Shown here piece by piece: positions 38,515-47,020 of a stretch of DNA of 64,000 nt (position 1 is its first letter; every line of letters begins with the position of its first letter). Source of the stretch: Brevundimonas bullata (GTDB taxonomy: Bacteria; Pseudomonadota; Alphaproteobacteria; Caulobacterales; Caulobacteraceae); assembly GCF_003350205.1 (NCBI RefSeq), contig NZ_QLLC01000015.1, forward strand, positions 27,082 through 91,081. Direction: 5' to 3'. The notes beneath the pieces are model-generated. The model was not told the origin of the DNA, did not search any database, and saw only the letters and a program-made list of their open reading frames with translations. Made by a program: the position numbers and the translations under genes.

Positions 38515-41283
38515 CTAGAGCCCGGCGCCGCCGAACTTGTAGGTCAGCTGGAAGTAGTAGCTGCGGCCGACCGAGTCGAACCACGAGATGTCGTAGTAGG
38601 GGTAGGCGCTGTAGGTCGGGTCCTTGACCGGGCCCTCGTCGAACAGGTTGTTGACCGTCATCGACAGGCGCACGTGGTCCGTCAGGTCGTATTGGGCCGA
38701 GGCGTTGAACATCCAGCTGTCGCTGATGTAGGCGTCCTCGTCATAGTTCGGCAGTTTGCCGAGATACTGGCCCTGGATCGTCGCCGTCAGCTTGTCCAAC
38801 GCCCAGCTGACGCTGGCCGTGCCCTTGTCGCGCGGGATGTAGTAGCCGCTGTCGAAGGCCAGCTTGTCGATGGTGGGATCGCCCGGATACTGCTGGAAGT
38901 CGTGGTTATCGACCCAGGTGTAGGCGGCGGACAGGTTGAAGCGGCCGAAGGTCTCGGTCGGGATGCGCCAACGGGCGGCGACATCGACGCCCGACGTGGT
39001 TTCCTTGGCGATGTTGATCGGGTTGATGAAGACGCCCAGCAGTTCGCCCGCCGGATTGCGCTCGACCCGGGCGACGGCGTCCAGACAGGTCGGCGAGTTG
39101 GGATCGACCGTCGAGCCGCCCGCCGTTTGGCCGATGCGGCAGTCGGCCTCGTCGCGTAGGATGGCGTCGATGCTCATGTCGCGGACCTGATTGGTCAGCT
39201 CGACCTTGAAGTAGTCGATTGACAGGTCGAAGTTGCGGATCGGCTGCCAGACCAGACCAGCGTTGAAGGATTTGCTGGTTTCGGGGTTCAGATCGCGATT
39301 GCCGTTGCGGTGAGCGACGATGCTCTCGCCCGAATAGGAGCAGTCGCCGATATCCTCTTCCGGCTCCTCGGTGCGGCAGCGATAGTAGTCGTCGCCCGAC
39401 GGGTGGGTGTTGCCCGGCCCCGAGAAGACATAGTGCAGGTCCGGCGCACGGAAGCCGGTGCCATAGGCACCGCGGAACATCAGGGTCTCGATCGGGCGAT
39501 ATTCCAGACCCAGGTTGTAGGTGAACTTGCCGAAGCCCTTGTCGGCAAACTCGTAGTGATCATAGCGACCGGCGGTGCTGAACTCGAGGTTGCTCAGCAG
39601 GGGCGCACGAAGCTCATAGCCGACGCCCCAGTGGTCGCGGTCGCCCTTGCCGTCTGAATCGATCAGGCCGACGTAATAGGGGATAAGGGCCAGAGGATCG
39701 GGGTTGAGCTCATAGCCCTGGTTGCCGGCCTCGATGACGGCGGCGAAGCCCACCGGCCCCGCCGGCAGCTGGAACAGGTCGCTGGTGCTGAGGCTGGCCG
39801 ACAGGCTGTCGGTGCGCGAGCGCGGCTCATAGACCGCATGCTGGGCGATTTGGTCGTATTCGGCCGGCGTCAGGGGTTGATATAGACGATCGGCGTCTTC
39901 TCCGACCGCGAAGATCGGATAGAATTCTGGCCCTGGACCCACCCCAATCTGCTCGCCCAGGAAGAACTTGTTGGCCGCGCTGGCGATGATCTGGGGGAAG
40001 CGGACCTTCGAGCGGTATTCGGCGTGGTTGAAGGCCACCTCATAGGCCCATTTGTCGCCGTCCCCGAACACGCCCTTGATCCCCGGGGTGATGTTGAACG
40101 AGGTCGAACGGTTGTGGGTGAAGCCCCTGGCCAGGCCGCCCATTTCCTCAGGCGAGAACTGACGCTGCCAGCCCTCGATCAGGCCGGTGTCGGCGTTGAC
40201 GAAGAGGCCGTCCTCGCTGCCGTTCTCGTCCTGATAGGTCCAAGTCTGGACGTCGCGGAACAGCTTCAGATTGCTGTGGCTGAACTGCAGGTCGAGGAAG
40301 AGCTCGGCTCGGTCGTTCAGGGCGTAGCCGATGGCCGAATAGGCGTTCACGCCCTGGCGCTCGCTCAGGATGGTGCCGTAGCCGATCGATTCGTCGCTGC
40401 CGCAGAAATTCCCGTAGCGCGGGCGGTTGGCGTAGTAGGTGGTGCCGCCGTTGAGCGAGGACAGAGCGGCGCAGGCAGCGTCGCCCGGATCGAGGTAGTC
40501 GTCGACGTCGTCGAACCGCAGGAAGGCGCGACGGGCCGTGGTGTTGACCGGGCTGTCCTTGGTCGAATCCTGTATCTCGCGGTCATAGGCCCACAGGGGT
40601 TCCTGGTTCAGCAGCTCGACGCCGACCACGCCGTGAAAGGCTCCGCGATCCCAGCCGGTGGTGATGGTCAGGCGCTGCGACTCGCCGCCGCCGTCCTCGG
40701 TGAAGCCGGAGCGGAAGTCGAAGCGCGTGCCGTCCGCCGACTTCTTGAGCACGAAGTTGACGACCCCGGCGATGGCGTCAGACCCATAGATGGCCGAGGC
40801 GCTGCCGCTGAGGACCTCGACCCGCTCGATCAGGCCGACCGGGATGTTCGACACGTCGGTGAAGTTGCTCTGGCCCTGGAAAGGCAGGGGGAAGTCGGCG
40901 ATGCGGCGACCGTTGACCAGCACCAGGGTGTGGTTGGGGCCGAGCCCGCGCAGATCGACTTGCTGGGCGCCGGGGGTGAAAGAGGCGCCGGACGAGGACT
41001 GCTGGCTCTGAGTCTCCCCGCCGTTCTGAGTGACCGCACGCAGCAGGTCCGGCACGCTTTGATAGCCGTTGCGCAGGATGTCTTCGGAGGTGATCGTCGT
41101 CACCGGCGCCGGGCCCTCGGTGTCGATCTGACGCGGAATGCGCGAACCCAGGACGATGACTTCATCGACCCGTGTCGCGGTCTCTTCGGCTGACTGCGGC
41201 GACGCGGTCTGGGCGGCGGCGGACAGCGCGATGAGGCTGCTGCCGGCCGTCAGAACGCCGATGATGGATTTGACGTGTTTCAT
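38515..41283 (-). CDS. TonB-dependent receptor with start-codon hairpin
   Basis: A 922-residue receptor. The signal peptide is MKHVKSIIGVLTAGSSLIALSAAAQ. A TonB-box-like RVDEVIVLGSRIPR and the plug (LGPNHTLVLVNGRRIADFPL, IERVEVLSGSASAIYGSDAIAGVVNF) are followed by a barrel ending in YYFQLTYKFGG. The ATG at 41283 is used; the frame opens 23 codons further upstream without a signal-like sequence. The ATG itself lies in a 10-bp hairpin stem with the Shine-Dalgarno in the loop. It is divergent from a cyanophycinase-like gene, so peptide or isoaspartyl substrates are possible. Confidence 0.93.
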   Translation of the reverse strand: MKHVKSIIGVLTAGSSLIALSAAAQTASPQSAEETATRVDEVIVLGSRIPRQIDTEGPAPVTTITSEDILRNGYQSVPDLLRAVTQNGGETQSQQSSSGASFTPGAQQVDLRGLGPNHTLVLVNGRRIADFPLPFQGQSNFTDVSNIPVGLIERVEVLSGSASAIYGSDAIAGVVNFVLKKSADGTRFDFRSGFTEDGGGESQRLTITTGWDRGAFHGVVGVELLNQEPLWAYDREIQDSTKDSPVNTTARRAFLRFDDVDDYLDPGDAACAALSSLNGGTTYYANRPRYGNFCGSDESIGYGTILSERQGVNAYSAIGYALNDRAELFLDLQFSHSNLKLFRDVQTWTYQDENGSEDGLFVNADTGLIEGWQRQFSPEEMGGLARGFTHNRSTSFNITPGIKGVFGDGDKWAYEVAFNHAEYRSKVRFPQIIASAANKFFLGEQIGVGPGPEFYPIFAVGEDADRLYQPLTPAEYDQIAQHAVYEPRSRTDSLSASLSTSDLFQLPAGPVGFAAVIEAGNQGYELNPDPLALIPYYVGLIDSDGKGDRDHWGVGYELRAPLLSNLEFSTAGRYDHYEFADKGFGKFTYNLGLEYRPIETLMFRGAYGTGFRAPDLHYVFSGPGNTHPSGDDYYRCRTEEPEEDIGDCSYSGESIVAHRNGNRDLNPETSKSFNAGLVWQPIRNFDLSIDYFKVELTNQVRDMSIDAILRDEADCRIGQTAGGSTVDPNSPTCLDAVARVERNPAGELLGVFINPINIAKETTSGVDVAARWRIPTETFGRFNLSAAYTWVDNHDFQQYPGDPTIDKLAFDSGYYIPRDKGTASVSWALDKLTATIQGQYLGKLPNYDEDAYISDSWMFNASAQYDLTDHVRLSMTVNNLFDEGPVKDPTYSAYPYYDISWFDSVGRSYYFQLTYKFGGAGL

Positions 41284-41316
41284 GGTGATCCCCCTGTCCC
41301 TCTTTTGATCACCATG
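41281..41316 (-). promoter_or_regulatory. Hairpin pairing the start codon of the TonB receptor mRNA
   Basis: On the minus strand CATGGTGATC pairs perfectly with GATCACCATG, which ends in the receptor ATG. The 16-base loop contains the purine-rich GGGACAGGGG that serves as ribosome binding site. A 10-bp stem holding the start codon would hinder initiation until it is opened. Confidence 0.6.
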
Positions 41317-41322
41317 GGGCCG

Positions 41323-41379
41323 ATTTCGCTGTTTTAGAAGGGTAAAAATCACCGTTCGTATCGCGTCGATCAGCGAAAT
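41323..41379. promoter_or_regulatory. Inverted repeat in the divergent receptor/cyanophycinase promoter
   Basis: Perfect 9-bp arms ATTTCGCTG (41323-41331) and CAGCGAAAT (41371-41379) lie in the 138-base divergent spacer, with 39 bases between them. This suggests a shared operator; no binding family is assigned. Confidence 0.4.
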
Positions 41380-41421
41380 GTGCGCCTATGTCGGCGAAGA
41401 TAACGGAACAGGGAATGTTTC

Positions 41422-42423
41422 ATGCGACAGGCGATCCTAGCGCTGCTTTTCGGGCTTGCGGCGGTTGCGGGGGCGACGGCCTCCAGGGCGGCGGAAACGC
41501 CTGACGGCTACACCTATTTCTCGGTCGGCGACGTCTCGGCGCCGAGGTCGGGGGGAACGGAACCCGCCATGATGCTGATGGGCGGCGGCGACTGGGATTA
41601 CGACGCCTTCCGCTGGTTCCTGGGCAAGGCCGGCAATGGCCATATCGTCATCCTGCGCGCCTCGGGCGACGGCGAGGCCGGCGAAGAGATCTATCGCGAC
41701 ATCGGCGGGGCCGCCTCGGTCCAGACCCTATTGTTCGACGATCGCAAGGCGGCGCAGGACCCGCGCGTCCTGGCTATCCTGGAGCAGGCTGACGGGATCT
41801 TTCTGGCCGGAGGCGATCAGGCGAAATACGTCCGCTTCTGGAAGGACACTCCGATCGAGACGGCGCTGAACGCCCATGTCGCGCGCGGTCGCCCGATCGG
41901 CGGCACCAGCGCGGGCCTGGCTATTCTGGGCGGCGCCGGATACGGGGCTATGGACGACGGCAGCGTCGACTCCGAGGCCGCGCTGAAGGACCCCATGGGC
42001 CCCGAAGTCACGATGGTGCGCGACTTCCTGGCCATGCCCTATCTGGCCCATGTAGTGACCGACACCCATTTCAGCGCCCGCGACCGCCTCGGTCGACTGA
42101 TCGCCTTCGTGGCCCAGACGCGGGCCACGGATGATCCTGCCGCCGTCGGCCTGGGCGTGGACGAAGACGGCGCCCTGTGCGTTGAAGCCGACGGGATCGG
42201 TCGTTTCCACACCGCCAGCAGCGGCTATGTCTGGCTGGTCCAACCCGAGGGCGCGCCGCAGGCCGTGCTCGGCCAGCCGCTCGACTATGCCGCCGTGCGC
42301 GTCACCACGATGGGCGTCGACGGCGAGATCGACCTGAAGACCATGACCATCACGCGCTCGGCCTTTTCCGGCACGGCGTCGGTGCAGGCCGGTCACCTGC
42401 TGGACGCGCCGACGGGACAGTAA
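41422..42423 (+). CDS. Exported cyanophycinase-like S51 family hydrolase
   Basis: A 333-residue protein with a signal peptide (MRQAILALLFGLAAVAGATASRAA). It has the S51/cyanophycinase core: GGDWDYDAF, IFLAGGDQAKYV, the nucleophile Ser in GGTSAGLAILG, and TDTHFSARDRLGRLIAF with the catalytic His region. Cyanophycinases cleave beta-Asp-Arg dipeptides from cyanophycin; an exported form would act on external polymer or isoaspartyl peptides. The link with the divergent TonB receptor is consistent with uptake of such peptides. It is the last gene of apparently undisturbed backbone. Confidence 0.88.
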   Translation: MRQAILALLFGLAAVAGATASRAAETPDGYTYFSVGDVSAPRSGGTEPAMMLMGGGDWDYDAFRWFLGKAGNGHIVILRASGDGEAGEEIYRDIGGAASVQTLLFDDRKAAQDPRVLAILEQADGIFLAGGDQAKYVRFWKDTPIETALNAHVARGRPIGGTSAGLAILGGAGYGAMDDGSVDSEAALKDPMGPEVTMVRDFLAMPYLAHVVTDTHFSARDRLGRLIAFVAQTRATDDPAAVGLGVDEDGALCVEADGIGRFHTASSGYVWLVQPEGAPQAVLGQPLDYAAVRVTTMGVDGEIDLKTMTITRSAFSGTASVQAGHLLDAPTGQ

Positions 42424-42637
42424 GCGGATACGAGAGGGCGACCTTAACAGGTCGCCTGACCGCTCGACGATGTCCCGCTGAGGGGAGGCTTCTATCTGGT
42501 AAGTAAGTGGCGGTGCTGCCAGTCTAATGCGAACTTGTCTCCACAATAACTGCGCCTGGAAGGCGCGCGTCGGGCGCCCATAGGTCGCGCCATGGGACTG
42601 CTTCCTCCGGTAAAGAAATTCGCCGAAGTGGCGGTAT
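42424..42637. other. Backbone/island boundary, no gene seen
   Basis: A gap of 214 bases follows the cyanophycinase-like gene. A 7-bp stem GGCGACC / GGTCGCC (42437-42456) directly after the stop may act as a transcript end. To the right begins a run of truncated genes, so a recombination boundary probably lies near here. No att-like direct repeat was found by eye. Confidence 0.4.
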
Positions 42638-42897
42638 CTATCGAGAAGGGGCTTCGTCGATCAGATCAAGGAGTGACTTCAAACGCTCTCGCAGCGCCGG
42701 CACGTGAACGCCCGACAAGGCTGACCTTCGTCCTGAGAGGGCCAAAACGGTTTCGAAGACGGCATCCGAGGCGCGGATGAGGGACACGAGGTTTTCTCCG
42801 CTCGGACCGTTGCGGCCCTCGAACCAGTTGCGGACCGCGCGTTCATTGGCGCGCGTGATCCGTCCGACCTCTTTCCGTGCCGAGGGCGTCGCCCCCC
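42638..42897 (-). pseudogene. C-terminal remnant of an HTH-like accessory protein
   Basis: An open frame on the minus strand, without its own start, reads from ARKEVGRITRANERAV through RNWFEGRNGPSGENLVSLI to the stop. The ANERxVxNWFxGxNGPxGE pattern is one I associate with small DNA-binding-like proteins of genomic islands. Its N-terminus is missing: it is joined to the UvrD fragment at about 42,897 in a different reading frame. A decayed island gene is the simplest reading. Confidence 0.5.
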
Positions 42898-43314
42898 AAG
42901 GGCTTCTTCATAGCGCCACAGATCGCTTCCGGTCGGCGCGAGCAGGGCGATATCGCCGGGCTGACAAACCCGGTTGGCGCCGGAGCGGCGATCGAGGATC
43001 ATCTCGCTGCCGATCAGGCGGGCGCACATCTCAGCGACGGCTTCGGCCTCGGCGTCACGTTGCTGCTCGGCGCTCGCCTTGCCGTTCTCGTCGGCAACGG
43101 CGACGTCTAGCGCGGCCACGCACGGAGTCTCGCCCCGTTCGGCATGGAACGGGTCGAGCGCGGTGAAGCCCGGCTGACCGTCGCTCGACAAGAGCGTTTC
43201 GAAGCGGTCGTTAACATAGGTCAGGATCGGCGCGCAGGAGCGGAAGTTGGTGGAGATCGACAGGACGCTGTCGGCGTCCTGGGCGATGAAGGCGTCGCGC
43301 GCCCGGACATAGGT
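42898..43314 (-). pseudogene. UvrD-type helicase fragment
   Basis: About 139 codons with clear similarity to the central part of a UvrD/AddA-like helicase: the motif IV region VLSISTNFRSCAPILTYVNDRFE and the following IALLAPTGSDLWRYEEAL. Walker A and B motifs and the C-terminal helicase motifs are absent. It is joined in frame to the preceding nuclease fragment at about 43,314 and breaks into an unrelated frame at about 42,897. It cannot be a working helicase. Confidence 0.65.
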
Positions 43315-43800
43315 GAGCGCACGGCTGGTCAGGAGGCGGGCGTCGTCCAGCGTCCGGCGCCAGATCATTGCCGGCGGAACGGCGCGTTCGCTCTCCCAGA
43401 CGCCGGCGACCTCGCGCGCGGCCTCCTCAACGCTGGCGGCGATCTGCGCCTCGTCGGCCTTGACCAACCCGCCGGCGGCCTCGAGCTTCTGGAGCGCCAC
43501 ATCGAGCGTCATATGGACGAGGTCGCCCATGCCAAGGGCGTCGAGAACGAGCGGATCGGTGCCGCTCTCGGACATCCGCAGCCGCATCGCGTAGCGCCAG
43601 ACGAAGCCGAGCGGGCTGCGCAGGAGCAGGCGGAGCGAGCTCGCCGACTGGGTCCGGTCGAGAATGGCCAGCAAGAGCGGGTGGTCGGCGCGCACCAGGC
43701 CGTCGTGGGGCGTGATCTCCTTGTGGTGCCAGTTGCGCCAGCAGGTTGTGGCGGCGGCAGCCTGTGGCTCGCCGGCAAACTCCTGCGGGCGGGCCATCAG
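43315..43800 (-). pseudogene. PD-(D/E)XK nuclease family protein fragment
   Basis: About 160 codons resembling a nuclease-family protein that normally precedes the UvrD-type gene in such loci (PQEFAGEPQAAAATTCWRNW, SASSLRLLLRSPLGFVWRY, PLVLDALGMGDLVHMTLD). Both ends are truncated. The left end on this strand is cut near 43,800-43,850, where an unrelated plus-strand frame begins. The right end is fused in frame to the helicase fragment, as expected from an internal deletion in a nuclease-helicase gene pair. Confidence 0.6.
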
Positions 43801-43839
43801 CCGGTCGGTTTCGCTGGGCGCCATTGCCGATGCAGGCTC

Positions 43840-44254
43840 TCTCGTCACTCTCGAGGCGCCCGGCGACGACTTGGCCCCCGACGTCTTCACCGCGCAATGG
43901 CGACTCGCGCTCGAGGCCCTACAGCGTCGCCAGACGCTCTACGCCCCCTTTCGGCGCAGCCTTGGAGCCGCCGGCAAGACTGCGATCTTGGTGATTGATA
44001 CGGCCGCGCCAGCCGCGCTAGCCTTCGCTGCCATCGCCGCGGCGCGGCGGCGAAGTCCGGCCCCACTGGTGCTTATCGCCCGCCGAGCCTTCGATGAAGA
44101 CCTGCAAGCCCTCAGCATCGAGGCCGACGAGTTGATCGTGCTGCAGCCGTTGCCGAGGACCGCCGAGCTCGACGTTGGGACGGAATCCCAGATCAGCGAT
44201 CGCGAGGCCATCGGATTGCTGACCGCCAATCGACAGGGGGGACCGCTCCACTAG
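43840..44254 (+). pseudogene. N-terminally truncated hypothetical protein
   Basis: An open frame of about 137 codons that runs from the junction near 43,840 to a stop at 44,254. The sequence is alternating beta/alpha in character (TAILVIDTAAPAALAFAAIA, SPAPLVLIARRAF, ADELIVLQPLPRTAEL). No family was recognised. Upstream codons in the same frame are antisense to the nuclease fragment, so the true N-terminus is probably lost in the rearrangement. Confidence 0.4.
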
Positions 44255-44307
44255 CGACGTGGGCTGGAGGCGCGATCCGCGACCGGGATCAGCCCCCAAT
44301 GGCCTGG

Positions 44308-45027
44308 TCAGCGTTGCTGGATTCCTGCGTCACCAGGCATGGGCGGCGTCGCAGGCCCCAAGTTTCTTGGCTTGCTTTCCTGTTTTCTGGCGGGGGGGGG
44401 GCATCCGCCAATCCAGAGCCGGCGGCCGTGACGCGCCAGTTCCCCGCGCTCGCAAAGTTGGACCGCGGCGCGGCACAGGGTCTCGGGCGCGACGCCGAGA
44501 TAGTTGGCGAGATTAACCTGGCTGAAGGGCAGGCAGATCCCGCTTCGGCCACCGCTGGTGATGCGCTCGCCCATCCGCGCGATGAATGCGCGAAGCTTTT
44601 CGGCCGCCGACGGTTGCCCGCGCCCGACCTCGACGCGCTCACGGTAGTGCTTCGTGCATGCCTCGAAGAGTTCCAGTAGCGCGACCGGATCGGTTCGACC
44701 GATCCGCAGGAGCCCGGCGACGGGGATCACCGTCAGTTGCAGGTCGGTGCAAGCTTCTGCGGTGCAGTCTCGCTCTTGCAGGTTCGCCCCGAAGTAATCG
44801 CCTGGGCCCACGAACGCGAAAATCCGGCGCAGCCCGTCTTCACCATCGAGCAGAAGCCGCACCCAGCCCTTGTCGACGCGGTAGACGAACTCGGCAGGAT
44901 CGCCCTCATGGTAGAGGCTTTGCCCCGGCCGCCGCTGAATCCGCCAGAGGCGAAGCTGCTGAACAAAGGCCCCAACTTGATCGTCGTTTACGAGAGCAAG
45001 CTTAGACATGTCCCTCACGCCTTCCAT
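44308..45027 (-). CDS. Crp/Fnr family transcriptional regulator
   Basis: A 239-residue regulator with a cyclic-nucleotide-binding-like beta-roll (GQSLYHEGDPAEFVYRVDKGWVRLLLDGEDGLRRIFAFVGPGDYFG), a dimer helix and a C-terminal winged helix. The recognition helix reads GVAPETLCRAAVQL; its E-x-x-C-R spacing matches the E-x-x-S-R of FNR/FixK proteins that read TTGA half-sites. The N-terminal cysteine set of oxygen-sensing FNR is absent. The ATG at 45027 has AAGAGG upstream; GTG 45051 and ATG 45009 are alternatives. A run of ten C residues near the 3' end encodes CPPP, and slippage there would replace the last 30 or so residues. A TTGA-N6-TCAA box lies 43 bases upstream. Confidence 0.88.
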   Translation of the reverse strand: MEGVRDMSKLALVNDDQVGAFVQQLRLWRIQRRPGQSLYHEGDPAEFVYRVDKGWVRLLLDGEDGLRRIFAFVGPGDYFGANLQERDCTAEACTDLQLTVIPVAGLLRIGRTDPVALLELFEACTKHYRERVEVGRGQPSAAEKLRAFIARMGERITSGGRSGICLPFSQVNLANYLGVAPETLCRAAVQLCERGELARHGRRLWIGGCPPPARKQESKPRNLGPATPPMPGDAGIQQR

Positions 45028-45069
45028 GTTTGCCTCTTGAAAGGTTAACACAGGCTGCGCGACGAGTCC

Positions 45070-45083
45070 TTGACGACGGTCAA
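45070..45083. promoter_or_regulatory. FNR/FixK-type box upstream of the Crp/Fnr gene
   Basis: TTGACGACGGTCAA is a perfect TTGA-N6-TCAA palindrome. It lies about 50 bases (centre to start codon) upstream of the Crp/Fnr regulator start, a fitting place for autoregulation. Confidence 0.6.
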
Positions 45084-45116
45084 CATCCGAACCGGCTCGC
45101 GCTCCCGCTATCGCGT

Positions 45117-45148
45117 CCGGCCCGCCGTCGGCGCCGACGGCGGGCCGG
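45117..45148. terminator. Perfect 32-base palindrome downstream of yfdX
   Basis: CCGGCCCGCCGTCGGC is directly followed by its exact complement. It lies 24 bases after the yfdX stop on the minus strand and upstream of the Crp/Fnr promoter region. It is likely a transcript end, though no T-run follows. Confidence 0.5.
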
Positions 45149-45171
45149 CTAGTCGCGTAGGCGGCGCCGCC

Positions 45172-46101
45172 TCAGGCTTCAGCGCTCTTGCGCTCGGCCT
45201 TCAGGTCACCGATCGCCTTCGAAATCCGCTCCTGCAACTGCTCCAGCCCGGCCTTGATGTCCGAGCCGCCCTTGGCCTGGCGCTCGACTTCACGAATCTC
45301 GGCCAGAAGCGCCTTACGGACGTCGCGACCGGCGTAGCCGAGCGCCTCGGTACGTTCGAGCGCGGCCCGCGCCGCCTCGACATGCCCAAGCTTCTTCTGG
45401 GCGTCCGTATCCGCCTTGGCGGCTTCCACGGCCGTTTCCGCCGCCAGCAGCGGCAGCGGTATGGCGACATCCGTCATGGCAAGGGTGCTTCGGGCGCGAT
45501 CCAGAGCCTCGGCCGCCCCAGTCAAGTCACCGCGCTCCACCAGCCCGGCCGCAGAGGCGAGCGCCGCGGGGTAGGTGGCGAGGGGCAGATAGTAAGTGCG
45601 CACGCGAATCTCGCTGCGCATGCCATCCAGGGCCACCCGCGCCTTCGGGAAGTCGTCGGTGAGCACCGCAAGCTCGACCGCGCGGCGAAGCTTGCGCACC
45701 TGGCCCAGGTCGGCTGGCGCCACGTCGATGATCTGTACCTCCGTCGCCGCCGGAATGAGCGCGGCCGCTGGATTTCGGCCGACAAGTATATCCGCCTTGC
45801 CGGCGGCCTCCTCAAGGGCCCGGATCGCTCCCGCCTTGTCCTTGGCGGCGATCCGGCTCTGCGCCTCGTCGGTCTTGGCCAGCACCGCGACGGCCTCGGC
45901 GTCCAGCGCCTGCTGGGCGCCGGCCTCCGCCTGCGCACGCTCAGGCTCATAGCGGTTGGCAGGAGACGGGGTCTGGCTGGCCACGGGGCCGGCCTGCGGC
46001 GACGGAGTCGGCGCGGCCTCTCGCCAGGGTTTCCAAATGAACAGGGCCACGATCACGACCACGGCAATCGCGAGCAGTATCCAGACGCGCTTCGATCGCA
46101 T
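45172..46101 (-). CDS. yfdX: YfdX family protein
   Basis: A 309-residue protein with an N-terminal membrane anchor (VWILLAIAVVVIVALFIW) and a Pro/Ala/Gln-rich stretch to about residue 45, then an all-helical YfdX-type domain (ALIPAATEVQIIDVAPADL, DDFPKARVALDGMRSEIRVRTYYLPLATYPAAL). YfdX proteins are periplasmic and recur in stress-tolerance loci with Hsp20, ClpG and HdeD. Here the domain is anchored by a transmembrane segment instead of a cleaved signal. It is divergent from the BON gene across 183 bases that contain a Crp/Fnr-type site. Confidence 0.85.
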   Translation of the reverse strand: MRSKRVWILLAIAVVVIVALFIWKPWREAAPTPSPQAGPVASQTPSPANRYEPERAQAEAGAQQALDAEAVAVLAKTDEAQSRIAAKDKAGAIRALEEAAGKADILVGRNPAAALIPAATEVQIIDVAPADLGQVRKLRRAVELAVLTDDFPKARVALDGMRSEIRVRTYYLPLATYPAALASAAGLVERGDLTGAAEALDRARSTLAMTDVAIPLPLLAAETAVEAAKADTDAQKKLGHVEAARAALERTEALGYAGRDVRKALLAEIREVERQAKGGSDIKAGLEQLQERISKAIGDLKAERKSAEA

Positions 46102-46193
46102 GCTTGCTTCTCCTTCAAGCGGCCGTCAGGCGATCGCCGCTGCGACCTCTGCGCGCCGTGGACCGGAGAATGGCGGAGCCTGCGCGGCCGGTC

Positions 46194-46207
46194 TTGATGG
46201 TCGTCAA
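46194..46207. promoter_or_regulatory. FNR/FixK-type box in the yfdX/BON divergent promoter
   Basis: TTGATGGTCGTCAA again fits TTGA-N6-TCAA and is close to the FNR/FixK consensus TTGAT-N4-ATCAA. It is 78 bases upstream of the BON start. Downstream of it a GC-rich inverted repeat GGCGGGGGG (46217-46225) / CCCCCCGCC (46248-46256) lies in the leader. Confidence 0.6.
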
Positions 46208-46284
46208 GATGCCCCTGGCGGGGGGTGGGACTGTCCTGACGTCGGCCCCCCCCGCCGGCGCTAAAGCATAGGAGAACCCTGACC

Positions 46285-46947
46285 ATGGCCCTTTTCAGAA
46301 CCGACACCGACATCAAGCGCGACGTCGAGAACGAGATCCGCTGGGATCCCTCGATCGAGGACGACAGCCACATCGCCGTGGCGGTCAACGACGGGGTGGT
46401 CACCCTCACGGGCTACACCAAGAAGTACATGGATTCCTATTACGCCGAGCGGGCCGCCAAACGTGTCCAGGGCGTCAAGGGCATCGCGAACGAGCTGGAG
46501 ATCAAGTACGACACCGGCAGCGAGCGGCCCGACCCCGACATCGCCGAGGAGGCGGTCAAGGCGCTCAAGCGGGACCTCCCGCTGACGCACGAGAAGCTTA
46601 AGGTCATCGCCAAAGATGGCCGTCTCACCCTCGAAGGTGAGGTGGAGTGGAACTACCAAAAGGAGACCGCCGAGCGGGCCGTCCGCACCATCCGGGGCGT
46701 GAAGTCCATCAGCAACCTGATCACCGTGAAACCGAAGGTTACCCCGTCGGACCTGAAGAAGAAGATCGAGGACGCCTTCGTGCGCAGCGCCCAGCTCGAC
46801 GCCAACAAGGTCACGGTCGAAGTCGACGGCAGCCGCGTCATCCTGCGCGGGTCCGTCCGCTCCTGGGCGGAACGGCAGGAGGCGGAACGCTCCGCCTGGT
46901 CCGCCCCCGGCGTCACCAGCGTCGACAACCGCATCGTCATCGCCTGA
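46285..46947 (+). CDS. Triple BON-domain protein (OsmY-like)
   Basis: A 220-residue protein made of three BON domains: residues about 5-73 ([28 protein letters not shown]), 78-147 ([30 protein letters not shown]) and 150-219 ([30 protein letters not shown]). BON domains are thought to bind membranes or lipids, and OsmY-type proteins protect the envelope in osmotic stress. There is no signal peptide, so it appears cytoplasmic, unlike OsmY. The start follows TAGGAGAA. It heads a plus-strand stress module and has a Crp/Fnr-like site upstream. Confidence 0.9.
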   Translation: MALFRTDTDIKRDVENEIRWDPSIEDDSHIAVAVNDGVVTLTGYTKKYMDSYYAERAAKRVQGVKGIANELEIKYDTGSERPDPDIAEEAVKALKRDLPLTHEKLKVIAKDGRLTLEGEVEWNYQKETAERAVRTIRGVKSISNLITVKPKVTPSDLKKKIEDAFVRSAQLDANKVTVEVDGSRVILRGSVRSWAERQEAERSAWSAPGVTSVDNRIVIA

Positions 46948-47020
46948 CCGTCGGCGCCGGTCCGCGCCTGTTGCGGTCGGCCGACGACCGCAACAGGCGC
47001 GCAGACCGGGGAGGGAAGCC

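Noticed and set aside
43144..43998. Plus-strand open frame of 284 codons across the nuclease/helicase remnants
   Set aside because: It is antisense to clear UvrD and PD-(D/E)XK similarity; only the part after about 43,840, in another frame, looks like coding sequence.
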